Shown: positions 46,869 through 58,599, numbered from the stretch's first letter. The stretch is 64,000 nt of DNA from Zea mays (GCF_902167145.1 NC_050101.1:180168428-180232427); one strand, 5' to 3'. Notes: a model not told the origin generated them from the letters alone. Program-made: numbers and translations.

Positions 46869-46880
46869 ATTCCTGTAGTG

Positions 46881-48610
46881 CAAAGTATCTTCGGCTACGA
46901 GGCTGGTGTTTCCGATAACAGGCGGCTCAGGTTCAGAGCCGACTAACAAAAAGCAGAAGAAGGAAGCACAGAGAAGGGTGCAGCATGTTAGGGTGCAGGG
47001 ACCTTCATCAAGTCAAAATGGTCTCACATCCCAATCACCTTCTCCTAGGAGGACCTTCAGCTCAAAGATTACCCTCATAATGATGCTATGGTCATATCTT
47101 GTGTCATTAAGGGATTTCTGGTCCATAATGTTCTAGTTGATATAGGTAGTGCAGCGGATATCATATTTGCTAAGGCCTTCAGACAGATGCAAGAACCAGA
47201 GGATAAGATCCATGATGCTACACATCCTCTATGTGGCTTCGGAGGAAGGCAGATTGTAGCACTCGGCAAAATCACAATGCCAGTGACCTTCGGCTTTGTT
47301 CATAACACAAGGACTGAACAGGTTGCCTTTGACATTGTTGACATGGAGTATCCCTATAATAAAATCATTGGTCATGGGACACTTAATGCTTTCGAAGCAA
47401 TACTTCATCCAGCGTATCTATGCATGAAGATACCTTTGGAACAAGGGTCCATTGCTATTCATGGGAGTCAAGAAGCTGCCAGGAAGGCCGAAGGAAACTG
47501 GACAGATTCAAAGGCAATCCACAACATAGATGGAGCCGAAGCCTGTGAGCAGTATAGATACAAAAGAGAGAAGGCTGCTTCGGCGGATCAGCCGAAGCCT
47601 ATGCTTCTATGTGAAGATATAGCAGAACAAAAGGTACTACTGGGGTCTCAGTTATTTGAAGAGCAGGAAAAGAATTTGCTAAGATTTCTATTCAACAACA
47701 AAGATGTCTTTGCTTGGTCAGCCAATGATCTTTGCGGTGTCAGCAGAGATGTCATTGAGCATTCACTCAATGTGGATCCATCTTTCAGGCCAAGAAAGCA
47801 AAGGCTTCGGAAAATGTCTGATGACAAAGCTGAAGGTGCTCGGAACAAAGTAAAGAGCTTCTTAGCGCCGGCGTTATCAGAGAGGTCAAATACCCAGAGT
47901 GGCTAGCCAACACTGTTATGGTGAAGAAGGCCAATGGTAAATGGAGAATGTGCATTGATTTTACAGATCTTAACAAGGCTTGTCCAAAGGATGAGTTCCC
48001 ATTGCCAAGAATAGATTCTCTAGTAGATGCAGCAGCTTCGTCAGAGCTCATGAGTCTACTAGATTGTTACTCAGGCTACCACCAGATCTGGATGAAGAAG
48101 GAAGATGAGCCGAAGACTAGCTTCATAACCCCCAGTGGCACGTATTGCTATCTTCGGATGCCTGAGGGGCTTAAAAATGCTGGAGGAAGCTTCAGCAGAA
48201 TGACAGCTAGAGTCCTTCATTCTCAAATAGGCAAAAATGTGCTGACCTATGTTGATGATATTATAGTTAAAAGCACAAAGCAAGAAAATCACATTGCTGA
48301 TTTGCAAGAGACATTTGCCAACTTCAGGCAAGCTAGTTTGAAGTTAAATCCAGAAAAATGTGTTTTTGGGGGTAAAGAAGGGTAAGTTCCTTGGCTGTCT
48401 AGTATCAACGAAGGGAATTGAAGCCAACCCAAGCAAGATTGAAGCTAACCTTCGGATGGAACCGCCAAACACAAAGAAAGGAGCTCAACGGCTGGTAGGT
48501 AGATTAGCATCATTAAAAAGATTCATATCCAGCTTAGCAGAAAGAAATCTCCCATTCTTTGAAATACTGAAGTCAGCCGAAGTCTTTCAGCTTCGAAGAG
48601 TTGAAGCAGT
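46881..48610 (+). pseudogene. Cinful-like pol: gag end, protease, reverse transcriptase
   Basis: A short gag tail (KKQKKEAQRRVQHVRVQG) leads after a frame change into the protease, where the catalytic triad reads Asp-Ile-Gly (VDIGSAADIIF, about 47139) instead of Asp-Thr/Ser-Gly. The RT follows, with MCIDFTDLNKACPKDEFPLP and TYVDDIIVKS at about 48250. Frame changes lie near 47875 and 48370, and a stop follows at about 48618. The altered protease triad alone should abolish processing. Confidence 0.85.
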
Positions 48611-49473
48611 ATTTGATTGATTTAACAACATTAACCCCACCTTCGCTAGGGGCTCCATTGCTCTTATATGTTGCAGCTTCGCATTCTGCAGTGAGTGCGG
48701 CACTAGTACAGGAGAAGCTAGATGGCCAAGTCAAAAAGCAAGCTCCAGTGTACTTTGTCTTCGAAGTTTTAAGCCTGTCAAAGAAAAATTATACAGAATT
48801 GGAGAAGGTGCTATATGTTGTGTTAATGGCTTCCAGAAAGCTTCGGCATTACTTTCAAGCATATCGCATAATTGTTCCTTCATCACAACCTCTGAAGGAC
48901 ATTATGAGGAACAGAGAAGCTACAGGAAGGATTGGGAAATGGGCTGCAGAACTTAATGAATTCACCATTGACTATGTGCACAGATCCTCAATTCAGTCCC
49001 AGGCGTTGGCAGACTTCATCGCTGATTGGACGCCAGGGGCTCAGGAAGAAGAAATAAACAGAGACGCCGAAGCTTGTACGGTGTTCTGTGATGGATCCTA
49101 GGGAACTTTCGGTGCAGGAGCGACTGCTGTCCTAGTGGCACCTTCAAAAGTTAGAACATGTTATGCAGCCAAGCTTGACTTCAGTTGCACAAATAATATT
49201 GCTGAGTACGAAGCAATTCTGTTGGGGCTTCGGAAGTTAAGGGCAATGGGAATTAGAAGGGCCATCCTGAAAACTGATTTTCAAGTTATTTCTGGCCATG
49301 TAGACAAAAGTAGCAAGGCAAGAGATCCAAAGCTTGAAAAATATCTGGATACAGTTCGAAGGTTGGAGGCTTCTTTCAAAGGTTTTTCTGTCAAAAACAT
49401 TCCAAGAGGTGAAAATGAGCATGCAGATTTGCTAGCCAAATCGGTGGCTCAGGGGCTCCCTCTACCTTCGTAA
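48611..49473 (+). pseudogene. Cinful-like RNase H and second (archaeal-type) RNase H
   Basis: The first RNase H segment (LYVAASHSAVSAALVQE through FIADWTPG) is degenerate in catalytic residues. A second RNase H follows (VFCDGS, NNIAEYEAILLGLRKL, ENEHADLLAKSV). Two RNase H domains are characteristic of the Tat lineage. A TAG at about 49099, right after DGS, splits the second domain. Confidence 0.8.
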
Positions 49474-49512
49474 GTATTTTTTGAAACAATAAAGGCACCT
49501 TCGGTTGAACTC

Positions 49513-50781
49513 ATGGAGAGAGCAGTGCTTACTATTTCTCCAGTACATAGTGAAGATTGGAGGACTGAAATTATATCTTTCCTCCAAGGTAATTGTCTTT
49601 CAGATGACGAAGCTTATAATAAGAGAATGGAGGCAAGGACAAGACCATATGTGATGATAGAAGGGGAATTATATAAACATGGAGTCTGTTCTCCACTTAT
49701 CAAGTGTTTATCAAGAGCTGAAGGTATTGAATTAATGAAGGAGATACACACAGGTCTGTGTGGATCTCACATTGGGGCTAGGCCCTTGCTGGGAAAAGTG
49801 TTTCAACAAGGATTTTACTAGCCGAAGGCAGCTTCGGATGCAGCAGAGCTAGTCCAAAAATGTGAAAATTGCCAAAAATGCGCAAGAGACCAGAAACAAC
49901 CTTCATCACTCACTCAGTTAATACAGCCCACCTGGCCGTTGCAAAGATGGGGCCTTGATTTGCTAGGCCCACTACCACCAGCATAAGGCAATTTAAGATA
50001 TGTTGTGGTGGTCGTAGAATACTTTTCTAAGTGGATTGAAGCGAAGCCTTTGGCCACAATAATTTCGGTCACAGTCCAGAAATTCTTTTGGCAAAACATT
50101 GTTTGTCGCTTTGGCGTGCCGAAGGCTATAACTGTGGACAATGGAACACAGTTTGATGTCGAAACTTTCAAGGAATTCTGTGATCAAATTGGCACGAAGA
50201 TTCATTTTGCATTAGTCAGGCATCTGGAGTCAAACGGACTTGTCGAAAGAGCAAATGGCATTATAATGACGGGAATAATGAAGCTAATCTTCAATCAGCC
50301 CAAAGAAAAGTGGCTAGATGAGTTGATTAAAGTGGTGTGGAGCCACAATACAACCATATCAAGATCAACATGTTTTACGCCGTTCAAGTTATTATTTGGT
50401 GACGAAGTTATAACCCCAGAAGAAGCTAAAGCGAGGTCAATAAGAACAGCAGCTTCGGCAGAAGACGAAGCTGATTATCACGTGGTAAAAGATAATATAG
50501 AAGGGACCAGACTTCAGGCTGTGGAGAATATCAATAAATATCAAGCCGAAACAATAAAATGGCGCGATAGAAAAGTTCGGTTGAAAAATATTAAACCAGG
50601 GCATTTGGTGCTTCAGAGAGTGGCTAATCCGGACACAGTAGGCAAACTACAACTGAAGTGGGAAGGACCTTTTCTGGTGGTATCTTCGTCAAGGCCCGGT
50701 TCTTACAGATTGAAGGATATGGACGGCAACGACATTCCTAGATCTTGGAATGCGGATGAGCTTCGACGATATTATGTGTAA
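49513..50781 (+). pseudogene. Cinful-like integrase
   Basis: The zinc region is CENCQKC near 49862. Core residues are visible in WGLDLLGP, TVDNGTQFD and GLVERANG, and the C-terminal domain ends WNADELRRYYV at 50781. Stops at about 49819 and 49984 lie just before and inside the core, consistent with G-to-A and C-to-T changes. There is no chromodomain, as expected for Tat elements. Confidence 0.85.
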
Positions 50782-51860
50782 TTTGATGTAATCCTTTTTT
50801 CATTTTTTCCTATGGCACCCTTTTCCTTTCCAAAGGGGGAGAAAGGTTTTTAATGGGGCCATAGCTTGTAATTTTTCTTTTCTTATTCAGCTCTACGAGA
50901 GCAAAATTCCCCAAAAGAATGTAAAATGTAACATCTGAGCACGCACCATCGAGTGCAGAAGAAAGGAAAAAAACCAGGGAGAAGCTCAAAAGTCATTCCT
51001 AAGGGGATGTAGAGCACGACGAAGCTACAAAAGTCATTCCTAAAGGAGCGCAGCGTAAGTTTTCTGCTCAAAAGTCGTTCCTAAGAGAATGCAGAGGCAA
51101 ATACCGCCGAAATATAAGGCGAAGAAGTTCAAAAGACGTTCCTAAGGGGATGCAGAACTTATACCGCCGAAATAGAAGGCGAAGAAGTTCAAAAGACGTT
51201 CCTAAGGGGATGCAGAACTTACACCGAAAAATAAGCGGTGAAGCCGAAAAATAAACGACAAAGAGATTTTAGTCGTTCCTAACGGAATGAAGAGTCTGGA
51301 TGTGGCTTCTTAAGCGTGTGTATGGACATTCATTTGCACAATACATCACATCATTCATTGCATTCATATACATTCATTTAGACATTCGTAGGATCATCAT
51401 CATCATATCATAGAAGTACAGACATTGCTTCGGCTCTAATGACAAGGCTTCGGCGAGAGCAAAAAGAAGCAGATTTATGCTTCGTTGTGTACGAAAAGAA
51501 GGGAAGGTGTTTTTCGCCTTCGGCTCAAAAAATAAGTTTTGTCCACATCAAAGCAGTTCATACATGGATCGAAAGGTAAAAATATATTACAAGGTATGGA
51601 CAAATTTACAGAGCAGTATCTGATTCCTAAATTACAATATTTTTTACAAGGTTAATTCAAGAATTTTTCTAGAGCATTTTTATAGCAGTGTCTTCAGCTT
51701 CATCACTTCATCTTTATCTGCCAAGCTTCGGATCATTGCTCTTCGGCTTCGTCGTCCTGTACATAACAAAGCATTATAAGGTAAACTCAAGTTTCAAGGA
51801 GAAGGTAAACACCAGGTATGAGTTTATTACCGGCTTGAGGTGACTTCGAGCTTCGTCACC
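50782..51860 (+). other. 3' spacer of the cinful-like element with repeats
   Basis: Repeats of about 65 bases with AAGACGTTCCTAAGGGGATG and ACCGCCGAAA lie at about 50985-51300. They are a diverged version of the 64-bp minisatellite of the zeon-like cluster and occupy the same place. Near 51700-51770 the minus strand has an acceptor-like TATGTACAG followed by a short open frame, probably the end of the antisense gene of this element. Confidence 0.55.
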
Positions 51861-52468
51861 TGTCGGTGTTTTGGGTCCGACTGCGCACCCAGGGTTGCCC
51901 CTCGAGGTGCTTTTTGGAGTAGGATGGTGTTACCGACTGTAGCTCGATGGTTCGTGCCTGATGCACGAAAGACAGTAGACAATCTTGTACAGGTTCGGGC
52001 CGCTTTGAGATGCGTAACACCCTATGTCCTGGTGTGGATCTTTTGTGTGGTGGGTTACAAGGGAGTTCTCTAGTACGAGAGATGCTAGAGAGCTGAGTAG
52101 ATGGCTAAGGAGTGAGATGATTTTGAGGGGATGCCCCTAGGCCTTATATACTCGACCGTGGGACGTTACATGCGGATATGATAACAATGTGTGCCTAAGT
52201 AATAGTGAACCGACTGAGCCTATCTTCCCATAATTCTGCCGACTTATCGTCATTCAGTTCCGACGCCTGAGGACGCAGCGCGGGAAAGTCGGGTTATTGT
52301 TGTGGATGTCGCTTAAATCCGTTGGCCCGTCTGGGCTTGAGTTGATCTGATCTTGCGTCGATCCACTTCGCCAGACGTTCCTCCCTAGGCCTTGCGAAAT
52401 ATCGGGCCCAAAGCCCTTCGCGAGGTCTTCTAGCCTTCTAGTGGACCCAGGGATATCTGTCCGCCACA
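51861..52468 (-). repeat. 3' LTR of the Grande-like element (608 bp)
   Basis: It is read on the minus strand from TGTGGCGGACAG to AACACCGACA. On the plus strand AGCCCCCAATC follows at 52469, whose complement GATTGGGGGCT is the polypurine tract. Confidence 0.82.
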
Positions 52469-53660
52469 AGCCCCCAATCTTTGAGTTGATTTTGAAATAA
52501 TCGGCCCAAAGATTCTAGGTCCAGCTTGCTGTTTTTGATTTTGATAAGGAATGCCTTGAAAATGGGCCTATCGAGTTGTTGCTTCTGAACTCTGAGTAAC
52601 TTGGTAAAAACGATCTTCTGCTATCCTCTCCTGTCATTATTCATCGGTCTTCGCTTTATTCTTCAGAAATCGGTGCTCTATCTCGGGCTTATGCCTTGGA
52701 GATCAGCATTCTGCTCTCTGGGGTTCAGGATTCATTGGGTGCACCGAAGGTGTAGCCCCCGAGCTTCGAGTGGATTACTGAAAATAATCTGCTCGAAGGT
52801 CTTCATCTCAAGCTTTTTTAGAGATAATTTTCATCTTCATCTCATGCTTTAAAAATCAGCATTGTTTTATCTTCATCTCATGCTTTAGAAATCAGCATTT
52901 TATCGTTAGTTCATGCTTTAGAGATCAGCATTCTATCTTTTGGGGTTAATGATTCATTGGGTGCACCGGAGGTGCACCCAATGGGTGTAGCCCCCGAGCT
53001 TTAAGTGGATTACTGAAAATAATCCACTCAAAGGTCTTCATCTCATGCTTGTAGAAATCATCCTTTTATCTTCGTCGAATGCCTTAGAATTCAGCATTAT
53101 ATCATCAGCTTTATGCTTTAGAGACCAGCATACGGTTTTGCCTTTGAGATCAACAACGTGGTCTACCCATGTCCTGTTAGGTTTGAAATTTATTTAATCT
53201 GCGACAGATTGGACATCCGATAGATGGATCTTGGCTGGTCTTCATTTCGCTTCGTGCTTCAATGCTCCTGATGATTAGACTTGTACTTCAGTAGCTATTT
53301 TTGGCTTTCCTCCGATCTCCATCGATATCTTCCTTCTGTCTTGATAGATTCATTGTGTCTACTGTATGGATGTGGCTACTTGGGAAAATCTATTGAAAAT
53401 TCCTGGATGTCCCCCTCAATGGGTGTACGCAAGGGATGGCTTGGAGCGCTGAGCGTTTAGCGAACTGCCCCTGAGTAGTAACTTGACATGACTGCGGGTG
53501 TAATCATATCATCCAAGCAGTTGACTTGAGTCCCAATGGGTGTCGCGTTACGTGAAACGGCGTTAGCCGCCTGACTTGTTTCCAGACGATTTGAATTGCT
53601 TATTGAATATTTGCGATTGTTCAGTGACCGTGGTAGGAGATGAGCGGTTGCCTTCTTCCT
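52469..53660. repeat. Spacer with diverged duplications
   Basis: A block containing GATTCATTGGGTGCACCG, GTAGCCCCCGAGCTT and GTGGATTACTGAAAATAATC occurs at about 52728-52815 and again at 52948-53045. Several ATGCTTTAGA-ATCAGCAT units lie between. No gene is seen. Confidence 0.65.
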
Positions 53661-53661
53661 C

Positions 53662-53669
53662 TATAAATA
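53662..53669 (+). promoter_or_regulatory. TATA box of antisense gene 1
   Basis: TATAAATA lies 92 bases upstream of an ATG in excellent plant/animal start context (CCACCATGG at 53751). Confidence 0.6.
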
Positions 53670-53753
53670 GAGCGCTTGCTTCACTGGCGTCTTCACACAT
53701 CTCTCTGTCGCTTGTTGCTTACTCTCCTCTTTTATCTTCTCTTCTACTCCACC

Positions 53754-54221
53754 ATGGGCAAGAGCAAGAAAGGCGGAAGTTCGTCGCACCATTCCGGCGA
53801 CAAGCGGAAGCGCGAGCCGACCCTTCCCTCGGAGGACTTTGGCGATTCCGAGTACTTGGAGGAGGAGTTTTCCTCCGAGTCCGAGGGGTCGCCAGTCTAC
53901 ACCTCTCCCCCGGCATCGTCCGATAACTCGGACGATTCCCAGGGGATCGCCACCGAGGTGTGGACATACATACGGGCCGTCGAGCGCTCCGGGCTCGAGG
54001 GCTCGGATGAGTCGAAGGTCTCCTCGGACGAGGAGAACTCCTCTGACTCGTCCGAAGAGGGGAGCAGCGGTGATGGCGACGACGAGGGCGATGACGACGA
54101 CGGAAGCGACGGTGATGGTGACGGCGACGGCGGCAAGGGCGACGACAAGGGCGACGGCAAGGGCGACGGCAAGGGCGGCAGCGGCAGCAGCAAGGCCAGT
54201 GGCAAAGCGCCACTGGCTTAG
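53754..54221 (+). CDS. Antisense gene 1: acidic low-complexity protein
   Basis: The frame of 155 codons is unbroken from ATG 53754 to TAG 54219-54221. It starts MGKSKKGGSSSHHSGDKRKR, a basic nuclear-signal-like head, and then becomes Ser/Glu/Asp-rich. A run of DGDGDGD-type repeats follows, and the end is a Gly/Lys (KGDGKGDGKGG) tail. It is antisense to gag-pol, with its own TATA box. No family domain is recognisable; a chromatin- or histone-binding role would be only a guess from composition. It is one of the few undamaged frames in this element. Confidence 0.55.
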   Translation: MGKSKKGGSSSHHSGDKRKREPTLPSEDFGDSEYLEEEFSSESEGSPVYTSPPASSDNSDDSQGIATEVWTYIRAVERSGLEGSDESKVSSDEENSSDSSEEGSSGDGDDEGDDDDGSDGDGDGDGGKGDDKGDGKGDGKGGSGSSKASGKAPLA

Positions 54222-54600
54222 ATATTAGTATAGATAAATAGTAGTAGAAGTAGTATTAGTGGAATAATGTAGTAGTAGTTAGTAGTATAGCGTAGTGTAA
54301 TGTAATGTAGTAATATAATGTATCGAAAAGTGGGAAGAAGACCGGCTCATAATGAGTCGGTCTTAAAGTTTGTGGAAGGACTTCCCCTTTTATATAATGA
54401 AGAAAACTTCGGCTTGTTTCGTGCACATCTCTTGCCTTTCCATCGTTCCTTTATAGTCGATCAACAGTTTGTATTTGTGCCCAATGCAGTTGTTGTTCTC
54501 CGAGATAACGCTCGAGTAATGACTTGTAATTGTTGTGTCGTATTTTAATTCTGCCTGCATTTATGTAGAGAAAGAACGGCTGAGTTGCTGCCGGTGTCTT
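54222..54600. other. 3' region of antisense gene 1
   Basis: TAGTA-rich AT sequence to about 54320, then untranslated-looking sequence. No gene. Confidence 0.4.
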
Positions 54601-54607
54601 CAGAGGT

Positions 54608-54887
54608 AACAGCCGAATGGCTCTTGGCGACGTCAGCGTTTTAGATTGTAACAGCCGAGTCCTGCTGAGCCACGTCGGTGTTATAGAAGTAACAGCCGAG
54701 TGGTGCTTGGCGACGTCGGCGTTTTAGAGGTAACAACTGAGTCATTTCGAGCCATGTCAGCGTTTTAGAAATAACGACCGAGTGATGACTGGCGACGTCA
54801 GCGTTTTAGAAGTAACAGCCGAGTGGTATTCGACCACGTCGGCGTTTTAGAAATAACGACCGAGTGATGACTAAGCACTTTTTAGAA
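54608..54887 (+). repeat. 42-bp tandem repeats, about seven copies
   Basis: Units start AACAGCCGAGT, contain ACGTC(g/a)GCGTTTTAGA and diverge moderately. The array lies just upstream of antisense gene 2 and may influence its promoter. Confidence 0.85.
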
Positions 54888-56402
54888 ACCGTGTCTGACC
54901 CAGGAAAAACCCCATTTGTATCACATCGCCGCACGCCTCTGCATTCTAAGCCCTAGCCTCACTTTTTGCCTTTGGACCTCCTCTTTTTCCCTTTGATTTC
55001 GCTTTCGCTCAGTCCACCGACGAGATTGCGATGGCGCCCAAATAGAAGAGTCAGAATTCTGCTGCTGCGGCTATTCCTCCTATCGATCTCAATAGCCAAT
55101 TGCCTTTCGCAGGTAATCATATGTCTATTGTTTCTGAGTCGGATCTTCTCCACCTTGTCTCTGTCGGAGTTCTTCCTCCGAAGGAGCTTTGCTCTTGGCG
55201 GATTTGTCATGGGGTTACTGTCCTAACAGAGGATACTCACGAGTCCGTTGTTTACATCCCTTTTCTTATCCACGGCCTTGCTCTTCCCATTTATCCCTTC
55301 TTTCGAGGTCTCCTTGACTTTTACAATCTGAATCTGACTCACCTGAATCCCAACTCTATTCTGCAAATTTCTGTCTTTGTTCATCTGTGCGAAGCCTACC
55401 TTGGAATTCTTCCTCACTTCGGTTTGTGGAAGTACTTGTATCATTATCGTCCTGGGATGGCTGGGGGGCAACACCAGCTCGTGGGTGGTGCGAGTCTGGA
55501 GATGCGCCGTGGGAGGAAAACAGAATACCTTGACATCCCACTTAAGGATAGTATTAAAGGATGGCGCTTAGAGTGGTTCATCGTGGAAAACCATGGCAAG
55601 TCCCTCCCCCCTCGGTCAGGGAGACAGCCGGATGTTCATGCTCTAAGTTGGATTGAGTCTCCTACAGACTTGGAGGTAACAGAAGCCAAGGTTCTGCTTG
55701 CTGAAATTTGTTTGTTGAAGGAGAAAGGTCTGACTGCTGAAGCTGTGGTTGCAGACTTTGTTTTTAAGAATATTTAGCCACTGAAGGACAGAGCATACCT
55801 GACTTATTTGTATAGTGGTGTCACCGACTCAACCCGGGTTACCAACAAGAGGATTCCTGCTGTGGATTTGGTGAGTCGACTGGAAATGATCCTTAGAGGC
55901 AAAGTATCAAATATTGGTGCTCATGTTGCATATTCTGCTTGGAGTCTGCCACCTTCTAAGTCCTTTTTTCAATTTTGTGTCCAATCCTCCTGCTGGTGAC
56001 AGTGGTTTGGGTCTTAGAGTGTGACCCTCTCTCGAAGAAGTTGAGGTTCTGGTTGCTTCACTTGGTGATCTTCCCAATGATGAGAGGCAAGTTCACTTTG
56101 AGATGCCTATGAGTCCAGGTGATGCAGAGATAAGTGCTATGTTGGACATGTTGGCTGGGGATTCTTCTGACTCGATCCCTGCTGAAACAATGGTTGTTGC
56201 AACTATCCCAGAGCCTGAAAAAACTGTGAATACTCAAAGGCCTGATGGTACTCGCCCGAAACGTCTCCGCCAGGCCAGTCATCCAACTGCACCTGCCGAG
56301 GGGAAGAAAAAGAAAAAGAGACGGCTTCGGCGAGTGTCGCGTTTGGACTAGGATGCTGGCCCTTCTGCTCCTGCTGCTGAAGAAGTACCGGTGGAACTCT
56401 TT

Positions 56403-56560
56403 ACTGGAGCTGATCCCAATGGGTGTGGCCCTGCTAATGCTGAATCCAATGGGTGTGACCCTGCCAGAGCTGATCCCAATGGGTGTGACCATGCCAGAGC
56501 TGATCGCAATGGTTGTGACCCAGCCAGAGCTGATCCCAATGGGTGTGACCCTGTGCTGTT
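56403..56560 (+). repeat. 36-bp repeats inside antisense gene 2
   Basis: About four units of GCTGATCCCAATGGGTGTGA type encode ADPNGCDPAR repeats, in a frame that remains open through 56391-56861. Confidence 0.8.
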
Positions 56561-56984
56561 TATTGTCCGTATTGTTGACGAGGACGAAGAAGAAGAAGAA
56601 GAAGTCCCATTAGTTCAGAAGAACAGTCGGCGTTACAGAGTCAGTGGGGGGAGTAGCGACATTCCTTCTCCAGCTCTGTCTGCTCTTGTTGGTCTGGAAG
56701 AATTATCCATAGCAAATTTTGATCAGGCTCTCGAGGATGTTGTTCCTGAAGATCTGCTGTCTGAGCCAACTGATGGTGATATGATGGACGTTTGCTCTAA
56801 CATTCCAGATGTGGGATTGGAGGTATCTCGGGTAGCTTCTTGTGCATCGTCGACCTTGTAAGGTGGTCTTCAGAGCTAAGAGGTTGGTCAAGGTTGTTCA
56901 ATTCCCATGGAGGTGACTGAGAGTCCTTCAGCCTTAGAGGTGGCTGTTGCAGAGAACCCAGTCCTCAAGGATGGTGCCAGCGGT

Positions 56985-57130
56985 TGCCTAGCCCCCGAGG
57001 GTGTTGCCGGTAATGATCCGGATTGGGTGGGTAGCGCAAGCTGCAACCCAGCCCCCGAGGGTGTTGCCGGTGATGATCCGGCTCTGATGGGCAGTGCGGG
57101 CTGCAACCCAGCCCCCGAGGGTGTCCGAGC
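56985..57130 (+). repeat. 60-bp repeats inside antisense gene 2
   Basis: Three units encode GCxxAPEGVAG(N/D)DP-type segments, each carrying AGCCCCCGAGGGTGTTGCCG or a close variant. Confidence 0.78.
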
Positions 57131-58599
57131 GGGCTCCCCTTCTCATACCTCCATGGATGTCCACGTCGGGTCTTCTCCACCACATTCTGGTGGTGTACTA
57201 GCAACGCATGCTTCAAGTGAGGGAGTCGCCTTAGAGGTCGGCGCACCGGATGCTGGAGTTCTGATGCCTGTTAGTGGTGTTGAATTAATCCCTGGTGATG
57301 TTCTTCAGATTGCCCCGGTTGATATTCTTTCATCGAGCCACCACCTAGCTTCTCGTGACTTGGGATTTCCGTCATTCTTCTCTAATCTTCAGGTAATTTG
57401 GCTTTTCCTGTTCTGGCAATACTCCGGGCAAATTACTGTCTTTGTACTCATTTGTTTTTAATATCAAGCTTTGATCGACGGGATGGCTGGTCAATTGAGA
57501 TCACAAGGTGCCTCTATCCCGGAAGGAGCTCTGTCTCTGACGCAATGGAATCCGTTGCTGCTTCAGAAACAGATATCTGATTTGAAAATGACAAATGCTG
57601 GTTAGTATCTTTGTTTCTTCCTTGGCTACTTGATTAGTCTGTTTTTAACTGTGTGTCCTTCAACTGTTTTTTGTTAGATATGGCCCGGTGGTACTCTGAA
57701 CTCGAGGAAAAGTATTCCCAAGGTCAGATCAATCAGGCTCGGGTTTCTGCTTCATTAGATGATGCCAATTCATTGAATTCCTCTCTTAGTGCTCAGCTTG
57801 ACTCTGACAGGGCGGCTAACGAGGTAAGCTTACTTGACTTTCTCTGTTGTGTTTTTACTGCTTACTGGATGTTTGAGAGCTGATTCTTGTCTGTAGGAGG
57901 AAAAACGTGTACTTGCGACTTCTCGCGATAACCTTGATAGGTTGTATCGTGACGCCAGCAATTCTCTGACTATCTTGGAGAGGAGCCATCGTTTTACCAT
58001 TGCAGATTTGGATCATCACCGTCACGAGCTGCAAGTATCCAAGGATGAGGTCCTTCGTCTTAGGCAGTTGGTGTCGAGCAAAGACTCCATCATCAAGGAT
58101 CTGCGCGCCTCCAAGAGATCAGTCGTCCAGGAGCTAGAAGCTGCTCGACTAGCTACTACGGTTGTCGAAGACAATTCCACCATTCTGAAGGCTCAACGCG
58201 ACAAGGCTATGGATAAAGCCATTCGCGCGAGGCGGATCTTGATGAGAAGGCCAGGCGTGGTTGTTCCTGATGATGTAGTTGCCGATGTCAAAGCTGCTCC
58301 TGACTCCTCGAGTCGTCCTTCTTCATCGGTTGCTCCTAAGAAAAACATTGCCAAGTAGAAATATTGAATACATTCATGAACTATATGTGTATGTGATCAA
58401 TGTGCCTGAATACTCTGTTAGAACGTGTTCTTGGTACTGAATGCTATTTTTGTTTTTCTGTTGTTGGAATTCAACAGTTGTTATGATTGCAGAAGTAAAT
58501 GCAGTGTGCTAGTTTTGAAACTTCTTCCTATTTTGTGAGGCATAGAGATCACCCTAAGATGAGTGATCGTAAGCATGTTTGTACTAGGTCGAGTAGACG

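Larger units (their letters stand above)
39581..46880 (+). mobile_element. CACTA (En/Spm-type) DNA transposon, 7300 bp
   Basis: It starts CACTACAGGAAT and ends ATTCCTGTAGTG, a 12-bp inverted terminal repeat with one mismatch. It is flanked by CAA on both sides, the 3-bp target duplication expected for CACTA elements. Subterminal arrays of CCGTCGG/CCGACGG words lie at both ends. Two genes in the same orientation encode TnpD-like and TnpA-like proteins, both broken, so this copy is probably immobile unless helped in trans. Confidence 0.93.
55031..58358 (+). pseudogene. Antisense gene 2 (gypsy-type transposon domain plus coiled coil)
   Basis: ATG 55031 is followed at codon 5 by TAG. The open part (55100-55777) has the Transposase_28-type domain (FRGLLDFYNLNLTHLNPNSI, then LQISVFVHLCEAYLGI). 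TAG at 55775 and TAG near 56349 break it again. A middle section with 12-residue and 20-residue repeats follows. Exons near 57490, 57676-57820 and 57898-58358 then form a coiled coil (LERSHRFTIADLDHHRHELQ), ending SSVAPKKNIAK. The GTAAGC and CTGTAG splice sites at 57821 and 57897 are clean. Architecture matches the antisense gene of the zeon-like cluster. Confidence 0.7.

Noticed and set aside
53719..54213. Long Arg/Pro frame opposite the acidic antisense gene
   Set aside because: It is a mirror of the GAC/GGC-rich coding strand. The plus-strand frame has the TATA box and start context.
54318..54548. 76-codon frame after the acidic antisense gene
   Set aside because: No family resemblance, start context or splice evidence. 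It lies in a probable untranslated region.
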